Source: Trinickia sp. Y13 (lineage in GTDB: Bacteria; Pseudomonadota; Gammaproteobacteria; Burkholderiales; Burkholderiaceae). Taken from it: 64,000 nucleotides of DNA. The position numbers were made by a program, and so were the translations under genes. The DNA is taken from contig NZ_JAKWFK010000018.1 of NCBI RefSeq assembly GCF_029522115.1, positions 16,948-80,947 on the forward strand, in the 5' to 3' direction. The notes under the pieces are model-generated. The model did not search any database. It worked only from the letters and a program-made list of their open reading frames with translations, and was not told where the DNA came from. Below, piece after piece: positions 45,559 through 54,866 of the stretch (position 1 is the first letter of the stretch; each line of letters begins with the position of its first letter).

Positions 45559-47652
45559 TCAGTCTTGCAAGATGGCTACGCCATCGACCGCGCGTACACC
45601 CTGCCCCATCGGCAGGACGATCACCGGATTGATCTCGGCCACGAGCAAGCGCTCGCCCAACTGCGCCACCATTCGAGAAAATCCCACTACCGTGGCGACT
45701 AGCGCCTCGACATCGGCCTTCTCGGCTCCGCGATAGCCGTCTAGGAGGGGCCACGTCTTCAGTTCGAGCAACATGGCCCGGGCATCCTCCGGTCGCAAGC
45801 CACCTTGCGGCGGCAGCAAACGCAGCGTGGTGTCCTGCAGCAGTTCGGCGCCAGTTCCCCCGGCACCGAGCAAAATCGCCGTACCGAGCGAATCACGATG
45901 CATACCGAGAATCAATTCGACACCGCCCGTCACCATCTCCTGGACGAGAAAGCGGTCGGGACGGAAGCCGGCCTTTCGAGCGACTTCTTCGCACATCGCT
46001 TCCAGGCGCGCGCCGATATTCGTTGCGTCAAGGTTGAGCGCTACGCCACCGACATCGCTCTTATGCGTGGTTTCGGAAGCCAAAAGCTTGAGTGCCACGC
46101 GCCGCCCAAGCGACACCGCTGCCGCCTCGGCCTCTTGCGCGTCGCGAACCACGGCTTCGCGCGGCGCGCCAATACCGAACCGCGAGAACAGCGCCTTGGC
46201 CTTCGCTTCGTCGAGCGCGCCTATCGGCAGATCGCTCAAGTCGACCGGCTCGATCGGCGGCTCGTCGCCTGCATCTTTCCACTGCCCGTGCTGCCACATG
46301 GCGCCGAGCACGGCAGCACACCCTTGCGCGGTGGTGAGCGCGGGAACGCCTCGGTTGTTGAGCAGCGCGCGGATTTCCGGTGCATACGGGCTGACGTAGG
46401 CCAAGACCGGCTTATCGGACGCATCCATGCAATCTTGGATCGCGCCGACGACTAGCTCCGGCATCGAGAGCGCCGACGACCCGACGATGGAGATGAGCGC
46501 GTCGTAGCCGGCACTTTCCAGCAGCGCGCGAATCGCTCCACGCAATAGATCGGGACGCAGGCCTGCCAACGTCACGTCGATAGGGTTCCGATCCAGCACC
46601 GCATGATCCCCCGTCTGCAACGCACGCAGCGCATGAGCCGTGGTTTCGTCCGGAGCGGGCGTTTCGAAAACGCCCAGCCCGAGCTCATCGGACACGAGCG
46701 TCCCGGCTCCGCCCGTCGAGGTCAGGACCGCAATGCGCCGGCCATGCAATCGTCGTCCCGTCGCCAAAGCGGAAGACACGTCGAGCAAGTCGTCGAAGCT
46801 TTGTGCCCGAATGACGCCGACCTGCTTGAATAGCGCATCGTACATTCGGTCCGCACCGGCCATGGCACCGGTGTGGGATACGGCGGCTTTCGCGCCCGCC
46901 TCGGAACGCCCGACCTTGAACGCGACGATCGGCTTGCCGGCACGCGCTGCGCGTAGCGCCGCCATCCTGAATTTGACGGGATTGCGCACGGTCTCCATGT
47001 ACAGTGCGATCACCCTCGTGGCGCTGTCGTCCACCAGATGATCGACGAAGTCCGCTAGTTCGAGATCGGCTTCGTTGCTGGTGGAAATGAGTTTCGATAC
47101 CCCGATGCCGCGTGCCGACGCTCTCGACAGAAACGCACCCAGGATCCCGCCGCTTTGCGAAACCACGCCGACGGACCCGACCGGAAAACGCTCCATCTCC
47201 AGCGCCCCCGTGGCCGACAGCACAATGCCGTCGGTCAGGTTGACGAGGCCGATCGTGTTCGGCCCGAGCAAGCGCATCGGACCCGCCGCATCGATCAGCT
47301 CCTTCTGGCGGCGCTCGCCCTCACCGCCGATTTCCTTGTAGCCGCTGGCAAGCACGATTGCCGCCGCCGTGCCGCGCCGCGAGAGATCCCGCACTGCCTC
47401 GTGTGCACGCTCGGCTCCGAGCAAGACGATGCCTACATCCGGCACCGCGGGCAGCGCGTCGACACTTTGGTAGCAGGGCAAATCGCCAATGGCGCTGACC
47501 TTGGGATTGACCGGATAGATATCGCCGGCGAAATGGTGTTTGAGCAAATAGGAGACCGGACGGCCCGCGGTTTTTGCAGGATCGGCGGATGCGCCGATGA
47601 CAGCGACGCTACGGGGCTTCAACAAGCGATGAATGACATCCATGTCGGTCAT
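45559..47652 (-). CDS. NDP-forming acyl-CoA synthetase (acetate-CoA ligase family)
   Basis: A 697-residue single-chain ADP-forming acyl-CoA synthetase. CoA-binding domain about residues 5-130 (PRSVAVIGASADPAKTAGR), the CoA-ligase-like domain with the phospho-His loop VSHTGAMAGADRMYDALFKQ near residue 260, and a C-terminal ATP-grasp domain from about residue 470 (FSRFGIGAPREAVV, VALKLLASETTHKSDVGGVALNL, AEINPVIVLP). It activates a carboxylic acid to its CoA ester with ATP. The start overlaps the enoyl-CoA hydratase stop (ATGA). Confidence 0.92.
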   Translation of the reverse strand: MTDMDVIHRLLKPRSVAVIGASADPAKTAGRPVSYLLKHHFAGDIYPVNPKVSAIGDLPCYQSVDALPAVPDVGIVLLGAERAHEAVRDLSRRGTAAAIVLASGYKEIGGEGERRQKELIDAAGPMRLLGPNTIGLVNLTDGIVLSATGALEMERFPVGSVGVVSQSGGILGAFLSRASARGIGVSKLISTSNEADLELADFVDHLVDDSATRVIALYMETVRNPVKFRMAALRAARAGKPIVAFKVGRSEAGAKAAVSHTGAMAGADRMYDALFKQVGVIRAQSFDDLLDVSSALATGRRLHGRRIAVLTSTGGAGTLVSDELGLGVFETPAPDETTAHALRALQTGDHAVLDRNPIDVTLAGLRPDLLRGAIRALLESAGYDALISIVGSSALSMPELVVGAIQDCMDASDKPVLAYVSPYAPEIRALLNNRGVPALTTAQGCAAVLGAMWQHGQWKDAGDEPPIEPVDLSDLPIGALDEAKAKALFSRFGIGAPREAVVRDAQEAEAAAVSLGRRVALKLLASETTHKSDVGGVALNLDATNIGARLEAMCEEVARKAGFRPDRFLVQEMVTGGVELILGMHRDSLGTAILLGAGGTGAELLQDTTLRLLPPQGGLRPEDARAMLLELKTWPLLDGYRGAEKADVEALVATVVGFSRMVAQLGERLLVAEINPVIVLPMGQGVRAVDGVAILQD

Positions 47653-48440
47653 CCCTGCGCTGCGGATTTGGAAAGGAACGCCTGCACCGCCTCATGGTGC
47701 TCGGTGCTCGTGTAGCACATGCCCTGCGCCTGGCTGCCCTGAGCGAAGATCTCATACACGGACGATTCGTACGTTTTGTTGAGAATGCCCTTGGCCAACG
47801 CGAGAGCGGTCGGAGATGCCGCACTCAGTTCGCTCGCCCATTCGCGGGCGTCCGCCAATAAATCGCCCGATGTAGCGAGACGATCGGCAATGCCCAACCG
47901 CAGTGCCTCGTCGCACGAAACCTTGCGCCCAGTAAAGACGAGTTCCTTGGCTTTCGAGGGTCCTACCCGGCGCGGCAGAAAGTACATGCCGCCGCCGTCC
48001 GGGATGATCCCGCGAAGCACGTATGACCATGTGAAGCTCGCATATTCGCTGGCGATGATGAAATCGCAGGCCAGCGCGACATCCGCGCCGAGGCCCGCCG
48101 CCGCGCCATTGACCGCCGCGATGGTCGGCTTCGGCATCGAGTACAAGAGCGTCTGCGTGCGATGCACGCGTTGCTGACGATGCCAGCCGTTGAAGGCCAC
48201 CTCACCCGGCGGCGCGCTCATCCGCCGCTGCATCCCGGCGATATCCCCGCCCGCACAAAATGCCTTCCCGGCGCCAGTGAGGACGAGGGCCCGGATGCGC
48301 TTGTCGCTCGCAACGATTTCGAGCGCGTCGATGAATTCAGTGCGCATCTCGTCGCTCATGGCATTTCGCCTGTCGGGACGATTGAATGTGATCGTGGCGA
48401 CCGACGCCTCGCACTGATAGTCGATGAGTTCGTAGTTCAT
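47649..48440 (-). CDS. Enoyl-CoA hydratase/isomerase family protein
   Basis: A 263-residue crotonase-fold enzyme. Marks: ITFNRPDRRNAMSDEMRTEF, LTGAGKAFCAGGDIAGMQ (oxyanion hole), AAVNGAAAGLGADVALACDFIIASEYASF and LPRRVGPSKAKELVFTGR. It should add water to, or isomerise, an enoyl-CoA. It is coupled to the acyl-CoA synthetase by a four-base overlap, so the two act in sequence on the imported acid. The ATG at 48440 is chosen as family start; the frame is open upstream without homology. Confidence 0.92.
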   Translation of the reverse strand: MNYELIDYQCEASVATITFNRPDRRNAMSDEMRTEFIDALEIVASDKRIRALVLTGAGKAFCAGGDIAGMQRRMSAPPGEVAFNGWHRQQRVHRTQTLLYSMPKPTIAAVNGAAAGLGADVALACDFIIASEYASFTWSYVLRGIIPDGGGMYFLPRRVGPSKAKELVFTGRKVSCDEALRLGIADRLATSGDLLADAREWASELSAASPTALALAKGILNKTYESSVYEIFAQGSQAQGMCYTSTEHHEAVQAFLSKSAAQG

Positions 48441-48463
48441 GAGGTGCCCGGCGCTGACCGCCG

Positions 48464-49441
48464 TTAGTTGGTTTCGATATGGTTTTCGACGATGACCTTG
48501 TGCCACCGCGCTTGCTCGGCCTGCACGAAGTCTTGGAGCGCTTGGGGCGTGCTCGCTGTCACGGTCAACCCCTCATGCTTGATTTTTTCCGCGAATGCGG
48601 GTGTCTGCGTCGCCTGTACCGCTGCACTGCGCAGCTTGTCGATGACCGCCGGTGGCGTTCCGGCTGGGGCGAATAGGCCATACCAAGCTTCGATCGAATA
48701 GCCGGGGACGGTTTGGGCCACGGTGGGAACGCCGGGGAAAGCCGGCGACGGCTCGGGGGACGTGACCGCCAGAGCACGCAGCTTGCCGGACTTGATCAGA
48801 TCGGAAACCGCGGCCGCCGTACCGAACATCATTTGCACGTGACCGCCGAGCAGATCCGTCAGTGCAGGACCGGCTCCCTTGAACGGCACTTGCGTTAGAG
48901 TGACCTTGGCCAGGTTCTCGAGCAGTTCTCCCGCCATGTCGGCCGACGTGCCGATCCCTTGCGTAGCGAACGTCAAGTTGCCGGGATGCGCGCGGGCAGC
49001 ATCGACGATGTCTTTCACCGATTTGAATGGGCTGTTTGCAGGAACCACCAGAACGGTCGGGCCCCGCGCAATCAGCGAAACGGCTGCGAACCCTTTGTCG
49101 GTCGAATAGGGCAACTGCTTGTGCAGACTGGGATTGACGACGAACGCGAACGTGTGCATCACGAGCGTGTAGCCATCCGGCTTGCTGCGCGCGACCTCGT
49201 TGGCGCCGATGATGGTGCCCGCGCCGGGACGATTATCGATGACGACGGGCTGCCCGAGCGTGCTCGCCATGCCGACGCTTAGCGCCCGCGATATCAGGTC
49301 GGTGCCGCCGCCAGGCGCGAACGGTACGACGATGTGAACCGGCTGGTCGGGGAAGGCCGCCTGCGCGGCGGGCGCCGCGATACAGGTTGAAGCCACCACG
49401 ATCCCCAAGCCGATGAGGCCCTTGCGCACGACAGCCAGCAT
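48464..49441 (-). CDS. Bug/TctC-family tripartite carboxylate binding protein
   Basis: A 325-residue periplasmic substrate-binding protein of the Bug family. The signal peptide ends APAAQAAF; then FPDQPVHIVVPFAPGGGTDLISRALS, GQPVVIDNRPGAGTIIGANEVARSKPDGYTLVM and GTSADMAGELLENLAKV, all Bug signatures. It captures a carboxylate for the TctA/TctB permease. It is the first gene of the unit on the minus strand and is divergent from the IclR regulator. Confidence 0.92.
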   Translation of the reverse strand: MLAVVRKGLIGLGIVVASTCIAAPAAQAAFPDQPVHIVVPFAPGGGTDLISRALSVGMASTLGQPVVIDNRPGAGTIIGANEVARSKPDGYTLVMHTFAFVVNPSLHKQLPYSTDKGFAAVSLIARGPTVLVVPANSPFKSVKDIVDAARAHPGNLTFATQGIGTSADMAGELLENLAKVTLTQVPFKGAGPALTDLLGGHVQMMFGTAAAVSDLIKSGKLRALAVTSPEPSPAFPGVPTVAQTVPGYSIEAWYGLFAPAGTPPAVIDKLRSAAVQATQTPAFAEKIKHEGLTVTASTPQALQDFVQAEQARWHKVIVENHIETN

Positions 49442-49488
49442 GTTCGTCTCCTGAATACGATTCGATCTTATGCCCCGCCACTCCGGCT

Positions 49489-49504
49489 GCGACGCATGCG
49501 TCGC
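49489..49504. promoter_or_regulatory. Perfect 16-bp palindrome in tctC/iclR intergenic region
   Basis: GCGACGCATGCGTCGC is a perfect palindrome 48 bases upstream of the tctC start. A regulator dimer could bind here. Confidence 0.5.
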
Positions 49505-49546
49505 CCGTTCGATCAGGGTGTAGCCAGTCTAGTGGGGAGTCGTCCC

Positions 49547-49564
49547 AAATCCGATAGCGGATTT
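49547..49564. promoter_or_regulatory. IclR-type operator candidate
   Basis: AAATCCG-ATAG-CGGATTT has perfect 7-bp arms and a four-base centre, the size of IclR-family operators. It lies 88 bases before the IclR gene and 106 before tctC, so one protein could control both directions. Confidence 0.6.
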
Positions 49565-49651
49565 TCAAACAATGAAATTCTGGAGTAGGCTTCCCAAAGG
49601 GTCGGCCCCGCCACCCTTTCTTCAGAATAAAGTTGCCTCGAAATTCATTTC

Positions 49652-50488
49652 ATGTCGAATCAAAGCTCGCACAAGACTCCGAAGCCCCTTGCCCAGAGCA
49701 AACCGGGCCGCTCGCCGGGAAATCGCTCCCTGGAGCGCGGCATCGAGATCCTTCGCGCCTTTCGGCCGGGATCGGAAGTACTCGGAAACGGGGAACTGGC
49801 GGAACGTACGGGTCTTTCGCGCGCGACCGTGACCCGCCTCGCGCAAACCTTGACGGGCGCCGGCTACCTTCAGGCCGATCGCGCGACGCGCGCATACCGC
49901 TTGGCGCCCGCGGTATTGAGCCTGTCGCATGCGATGAAGACGGGGTCGACGCTGCTGAAGATCGCTGCGCCCCTGATGCGCGCGCTTGCCGAAAGCCAGC
50001 GAATCAACGTCGGCCTCGCGGCGCCCGACCGGGACGAAATGGTGTATTTGGAGTCGATTCGATATAGCCGGAGAGTGGCGCTACGCAAGGTGGTATCGGG
50101 CCAGCGAGTCCCGATGGAGCTGACTTCGCTTGGCCGCGCCTATTTGGCAACGCTTGCGGATGCGCAACGCAAGGACTTGCTTGCTTTTTTCAAGCGCAAG
50201 CACGGCGCGCAATGGCCGCACATCGCAAAGGCCATCGAGCTTGCGTCGGATGAAATCGCCGCGAACGGCTATTGCGCAGTGTCGTGGCAACCTGAAGTCG
50301 TGGCGCTCGCCACACCGTTGCGGCTCGTTGACGCAACCTATGTGCTGAACGTCAGCACATCCACCAGCGACAGCATGCAGCCAGAGGTGGAACGCTTGGC
50401 ACCGCTTGTCCTGAGGCTCTTGCGGGACGTGCAGCACGGCATTGAACTCGAGCATCCTGGCGAAGCCGACGCGCTCGCTCGTATGTAG
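49652..50488 (+). CDS. IclR-family transcriptional regulator
   Basis: A 278-residue regulator. The winged HTH is at about residues 24-85 (RSLERGIEILRAFRPGSEVLGNGELAERTGLSRATVTRLAQTL), the effector domain from about 100 (LLKIAAPLMRALAESQRINVGLAAPDRDEMVYLE, LTSLGRAYLATL). It is divergent from the carboxylate catabolic unit and probably represses or activates it in response to an intermediate. The usual IclR cysteine/Asp effector site is partly present. Confidence 0.93.
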   Translation: MSNQSSHKTPKPLAQSKPGRSPGNRSLERGIEILRAFRPGSEVLGNGELAERTGLSRATVTRLAQTLTGAGYLQADRATRAYRLAPAVLSLSHAMKTGSTLLKIAAPLMRALAESQRINVGLAAPDRDEMVYLESIRYSRRVALRKVVSGQRVPMELTSLGRAYLATLADAQRKDLLAFFKRKHGAQWPHIAKAIELASDEIAANGYCAVSWQPEVVALATPLRLVDATYVLNVSTSTSDSMQPEVERLAPLVLRLLRDVQHGIELEHPGEADALARM

Positions 50489-50607
50489 GCGCATCCTTGT
50501 TTCAGGACTGAAACGTATTCGGATCTCAGAGGCATCCCGACGACCGGCGCAACGCGCGACATTTGGCTCAACCTCGGCTTCTCGACGCGAGGGCGTATCG
50601 ATGGAGG
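50489..50607. other. Short intergenic stretch after iclR
   Basis: No gene or strong signal is seen before the HAF remnant. Confidence 0.4.
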
Positions 50608-50742
50608 AGCGCCTCGAGCTCCACTGGCACGCTGCCCGATGGAGTGTTCAGCGAAGCGCTGGGGATCAACGAGAACGGGGACGTGGTCGGAGATGCGACA
50701 ACGGCGAATGGGAATGTCCACGCTGTCCTGTGGAGCAAGTGA
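50608..50742 (+). pseudogene. C-terminal remnant of a HAF-repeat extracellular protein
   Basis: About 45 codons read SSSTGTLPDGVFSEALGINE, then NGDVVGDATTANGNVHAVLWSK and a stop. This is the repeat motif (ALGINENGDVVG) of HAF-type extracellular proteins. No start or upstream repeats exist. Confidence 0.65.
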
Positions 50743-50966
50743 AGACCGAGCGATTGTCGGCTCGCAGCGGATCGCGCGCCGACAGACGGAGACACAATGC
50801 GGCTTTTTGTCCCCTTGCCTCACATAAGACGTTCCTGCTTTGCGGAACGGATCTCGTGACGCGCCAGCGTTGAATTGCATACGATGCGTCCTTCTGACAC
50901 AGCGGCGCCGTATAGAGAAGTCGGATAATCCTCCCTGAGTTTTTGCCGTAGGGTTGGAGCATCCGC

Positions 50967-51227
50967 ATGGCCAAGGTAATTCCGTTGCATCCAATGCATC
51001 CCGAGCGCCTCTGCTGGGGTTGTGACCACTATTGCGCCGCGGACGACATGCGCTGCGGCAATGGGCAAAGCCGCACTCAGCACCCGGTCGAATTGCTGGG
51101 CGATGATTGGTACGAGCAGGGAGATTGGGGGCTCGACGTGCATCCGGGTGACAAGTGCATAAAACCTGATCGCACGACCTCTAACCGGGAAAGCAACACG
51201 ATTGCGACGCCACGCCCGCTAGAGTAA
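50967..51227 (+). CDS. DUF3079 protein
   Basis: An 86-residue protein of the DUF3079 family. The signature is FPLHP-like IPLHPMHPERLCWGCDHYCAADDMRCGNG, with four cysteines likely to bind a metal, then HPVELLGDDWYEQGDWGL. The C-terminal tail after about residue 60 is unlike the family and may be an extension. The family is widespread in Burkholderiaceae and has no known role. Confidence 0.88.
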   Translation: MAKVIPLHPMHPERLCWGCDHYCAADDMRCGNGQSRTQHPVELLGDDWYEQGDWGLDVHPGDKCIKPDRTTSNRESNTIATPRPLE

Positions 51228-51838
51228 GCAAGTTTGGTTTCCCCCGCTTCTTCCGAGCACCGGCCCATCGGGAACACGATAAGTCGATAATCCATCCGCA
51301 ACACTCGGAGCGGGTGTTACGTTCACGCTAGTCCCGCCTCGCGCCACCGAACTTGTTTTCTTCACAGGTTGCCGGCGACGCGTTCCGCAGGTGCAAGGCA
51401 GAACCGGGCGCAGCATCGCGCATGCATCAAGCGCTGTTCGCGTCGGGAATCTCGGTGATTCAACCGATGCACCAATGTCCGATGAACCTTCCCGAACGGT
51501 TCGGCATGTCGTCGCCGAATCGGCGGCTGCTTGCGCAGGTGCTGGCCGAAAGATCCACACATCCACGCGCGTTCACTGGAAGAGGAATTCGCGTGCGCAT
51601 CCATCGCTTCGTTTTTCTGCCTTATTGCACCAGTTCCGAGCGCCTAGCATAGCGCCTCGATTATCGATCCACATGCGGCCACCCCGCACTGCGAACCTGC
51701 GGTTGAGCCGCACACGGAGCAGCACGCGGGCTCAGCCCGCGCGTGAGCGAAATCGACGCAAGCGCGTCGAGCAATCGAAAGCTCGCTCGTTTGCAGCGCT
51801 ATCCGCGCTTGTCATTGCACTTCCAAAAGAGGATCAAG
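51228..51838. other. Region without a supportable gene
   Basis: About 610 bases carry short frames in several phases with no family character. A hairpin (CGCGGGCT / AGCCCGCG) lies around 51728-51745, some 95 bases before the HAD gene start. Confidence 0.5.
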
Positions 51839-52720
51839 ATGAGAATTGGAGACACATCCGACAACATTGGTGCGGGTTCGACGTCCGGAATCCCCGGAAA
51901 AAACCCCACGTTCACGAACGCCCTACAGCCGCAACAGCGTGGCGAGCCATCAGCCCAGTTGGGCGGGCTTGCGGCGGCGGGCCGGCGAAGCCCCCTCAGC
52001 TTTTTGCATGCCGTGACGGGAAAAGATGAGAACGCGCCTCCCCCACAGGCGGTGTTACTCGACCTCGACGGCACCCTGGTCGATAGCGCGAAATTTCAGG
52101 CCGTTGCTTGGGTTCTCCTCTGCCGAGAACAGTTTAATCTCACGCTCGAACCGCATGAGGCCGATGCCCTCACCGGCAGCAATCCCGAAATCGTCATGAT
52201 GCTCGCCAAGCGCGCTGGCAAATCTTGCACACCGCAAGAAGCAAAAGTTTTGGCCGATCGCAGGGATGAAATTTTCCGGGAACTGATCGAGAGAAACCCG
52301 ATACATGCGAGGGACGGCGTCCATGACTTTCTGACATTGGCCCAAGAAAAGAAGGTGCCGTTCGCAATCGTGACCAATAGCGTCGCGCAGAACGCCGGGA
52401 AACTGCTCCGTCAAACACGGTTGGACCGGTACTTCCCCGACCGACTCGTCGTTACGGTAGACGAGGTGCCCGCAAAGCCCAACCCGGAGGGGTATAGAAC
52501 CGGGGCTGCGCGACTCGGCCAACAACCGGACGTAAGCTTCGTGCTTGACGATACAAAGGCGGGCGTGGACGCCTCCGAAGGCGCCCAGACGTGGGCGACG
52601 GGTATCGTCAATGACACTATGGAGCGGGAAGCGTTCGGGCCGACGCCCAAAGGCAGGACTCGCGTATTCACCGACTTCCCCGAGTTGGCCGCGCACTGGT
52701 CGGCCGAACCGCGCCGTTGA
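51839..52720 (+). CDS. HAD-family phosphatase with a disordered N-terminal extension
   Basis: A 293-residue protein. The HAD catalytic motif is VLLDLDGTLVDSAKFQAVAW at about residue 77, then TNSVAQNAGKL (motif II) and KPNPEGY plus FVLDDTKAGVDAS (motifs III and IV), typical of beta-phosphoglucomutase/phosphatase-like enzymes. The first 65 residues are Gly/Ser/Pro/Gln-rich (SDNIGAGSTSGIPGKNPTF) without a signal peptide and unlike cytosolic HAD enzymes, as in secreted effectors. The ATG at 51839 follows AGAGGA; an in-frame start 96 bases upstream would be longer. Confidence 0.85.
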   Translation: MRIGDTSDNIGAGSTSGIPGKNPTFTNALQPQQRGEPSAQLGGLAAAGRRSPLSFLHAVTGKDENAPPPQAVLLDLDGTLVDSAKFQAVAWVLLCREQFNLTLEPHEADALTGSNPEIVMMLAKRAGKSCTPQEAKVLADRRDEIFRELIERNPIHARDGVHDFLTLAQEKKVPFAIVTNSVAQNAGKLLRQTRLDRYFPDRLVVTVDEVPAKPNPEGYRTGAARLGQQPDVSFVLDDTKAGVDASEGAQTWATGIVNDTMEREAFGPTPKGRTRVFTDFPELAAHWSAEPRR

Positions 52721-52850
52721 AGTACTAGGGCCTGTTCACGCTAATTCCAGGCTGGCGCTGGCCACAACCGGCAGCACCGGTGGCCGTATCGATCGAGCCG
52801 TATGCACGACCCGCAGTTTCATGGCCGGTACTTATCCCGCTTGGTCTGCT

Positions 52851-52884
52851 GCGGCGTGCCGTGTAGGACCGTGTGGCACGCCGC
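52851..52884. terminator. Strong hairpin between convergent genes
   Basis: A perfect 10-bp stem GCGGCGTGCC / GGCACGCCGC with a 14-base loop lies 11 bases beyond the stop of the lipoprotein gene. It has no T run, so it is a possible bidirectional terminator or a repetitive element. Confidence 0.4.
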
Positions 52885-52895
52885 GGACAACAAAC

Positions 52896-54701
52896 CTAGC
52901 CGCCCAGGCCCAGTGTCGGCATCGCGCCTGGCACGACCGCCCCGTTCACGCGAAACGCACTGGGAAAGTAGGTTGCGTACACACCACCCCAGCTCTCACC
53001 CGCCGGATCCAGAGAGGATGCGGTGAGGGTAAGCCAGCCGCGGCGCAACGCTTCGCGCTCGATCCCAAGCGCCGTGACGGCTGAGCCTGCCGGCGCCGCA
53101 TGATCGATCGCCGTCATGTCGTCACCCACTTCGACTAGCTTGAATACCGCGCCCGGCGCCCCGCCTGTATACGCGGCACCATAGATGCCGGAAGCCGGCG
53201 GCGTGGCGCCGCCTGCGGACGACAGCGAACCCTTGAAGAGCACTCCGCGTTCGCTATCAACCGCGGTGAACGCGGACGAACGCCAGCGCGGCGGCTCCGC
53301 ATCTGTCGGACCGGACGTGCCGGAACCCGAACCACCGGTCGCGCCATGCCCGGAAAACACCCAGTAAAGGAAATCCTGAAACATTTCCGTCGCGCCGGCG
53401 CGGGCGGCCATTGTCACCTTGCCGGTCTGCAGGTCGTAGACGAAGATGCCCTGGTCGATCGCAACCGCCTTCTGAGTTTGGCCCGACGGATACTGCTCGA
53501 GACAGGCTGCGCGCATTCCGTCGTTACCGTCGGTCGGGCATGTGAGCGTCACCTGCCGCATGTTGTTCGGGTCTTGCGTGCCCCACGCTCCCCAAAAGGA
53601 GATGTAGCGGCCGTCGAAGGACAGACCTTCGCCCAGCTGACTGAACGTCGGATTGCCGGTGAGCGGATTGCCAGCAGCGTCGGGCACCACGGTCGAGCCG
53701 ATCTGCACAAGCGCGGTAAGCGCCGGCCTGTCCGCTACCGCGGCAAGATAGATGCCGCCCGCCGTTGGCGCGTCCTCGTTGTCGAGCCCGACGAAGGCGA
53801 CCTGCCCGCCGGCTGCGCTTGGTGGTGCGGTTGATCCGAACGTCGTAGACGTACCGGGGATCGTCATGTTCGTGTCGGCAATGACGTGAACCGCGGAGCC
53901 GTCGATATTGAGATCGCGGTAGTAAATACCCGTCTTCGACGTGGAGCCGTCCGTGTAATTGCCCTTGAACGCAACATAGTGTCCCTGGGTCACGGTAGGC
54001 GAGCCCGGGAATTGATCGAATTTGACGCCACTGGTGCTCGCATTGGGGACCTGCATGTACGAGAAGTCACTCAGATTGCCCAGCAATCCGACACCCGTCA
54101 TGAACCCCTGTGGCATCTCGACATAAATGCCGCTCGTGCCGACCTTCGTACCGTCGGCCAACGTCCACACAGGGGTGGATTGCCCACGGGTGGCAAGCAC
54201 TCCCGAGTCGATGTCGATGCGAGGGATCGACGGGAACTCGTTGTACGTTGCGCCCGTGCTGTTCGGCGCCGGCACGGCAGTATTTGTATCGGCGACGGTG
54301 TAGATCTTCGGTCCGCTCAGGCATGCGTCGACTGCGAACACGCCCCGCTCCATGGCACCGCCACTGCCGCCACTGCCGCCACTGCCGCCACTGCCGCCGC
54401 TGTCGCCGGTCGCCGATTTGGCGCGTCCGCGAAACACAACCAGCCCTGTGCTGTTAATCGAAGGCTGGTTGTAACTGAAAAACGTGAGATAGGTTGAATC
54501 CGGGATATAAGTCCCGTTATTCGCAATCGCTTTCCAAACACCAGTCACATCCGCCCCGGGCTTGCATGTCACCACATCGTCTGACGGGGTGTACGGCGTT
54601 GATGGTACGGTTTGCAGAGCCGCGTCTCCACCACCGCCGCATCCGGCAAGGACTGCCAGCATTGATAGCAACCCAGCGCCAACTCCCAATGATCTCTTCA
54701 T
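52896..54701 (-). CDS. Large secreted lipoprotein with Gly/Ser tract
   Basis: A 601-residue lipoprotein. Lipobox VLAGCGGG. The body resembles beta-propeller-like repeats: GVFAVDACLSGPKIYTVAD, then several blocks with IYVEMPQ, GIYYRDLN, GGIYLAAV and VYDLQTGKVTM, each with a DTN-type strand. A pure SGG tract (residues about 102-117) sits between blocks and is encoded by a 9-base tandem repeat. The family is not known to me; the protein is likely on the cell surface. Confidence 0.82.
   Translation of the reverse strand: MKRSLGVGAGLLSMLAVLAGCGGGGDAALQTVPSTPYTPSDDVVTCKPGADVTGVWKAIANNGTYIPDSTYLTFFSYNQPSINSTGLVVFRGRAKSATGDSGGSGGSGGSGGSGGAMERGVFAVDACLSGPKIYTVADTNTAVPAPNSTGATYNEFPSIPRIDIDSGVLATRGQSTPVWTLADGTKVGTSGIYVEMPQGFMTGVGLLGNLSDFSYMQVPNASTSGVKFDQFPGSPTVTQGHYVAFKGNYTDGSTSKTGIYYRDLNIDGSAVHVIADTNMTIPGTSTTFGSTAPPSAAGGQVAFVGLDNEDAPTAGGIYLAAVADRPALTALVQIGSTVVPDAAGNPLTGNPTFSQLGEGLSFDGRYISFWGAWGTQDPNNMRQVTLTCPTDGNDGMRAACLEQYPSGQTQKAVAIDQGIFVYDLQTGKVTMAARAGATEMFQDFLYWVFSGHGATGGSGSGTSGPTDAEPPRWRSSAFTAVDSERGVLFKGSLSSAGGATPPASGIYGAAYTGGAPGAVFKLVEVGDDMTAIDHAAPAGSAVTALGIEREALRRGWLTLTASSLDPAGESWGGVYATYFPSAFRVNGAVVPGAMPTLGLGG
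54363..54398. repeat. 9-bp tandem repeat (ACTGCCGCC) inside lipoprotein gene
   Basis: Four perfect units, with degenerate units on each side, encode Ser-Gly-Gly on the minus strand. The unit length keeps the frame, so copy number can change without killing the gene. Confidence 0.85.
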
Positions 54702-54866
54702 TTTTTCACCCGCATTATCTGCGGCGATATCTCGCCCAAACAGACGGCAGCGTCAGGCTTCCCGGCGGCAGGGCGCGTCGCTTCCGCATCGATGCGGAAC
54801 ATTAACTATTGCGCACCCGCGCCATGGCAAAGCCAGAAGCAGCTGGACATAACCTAACGTTCCGGT

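Noticed and set aside
51600..51838. hrp/TTCG-type box before the HAD gene
   Set aside because: TTCG occurs once but no partner lies 16 bases away, so a type III regulon box is not supported.
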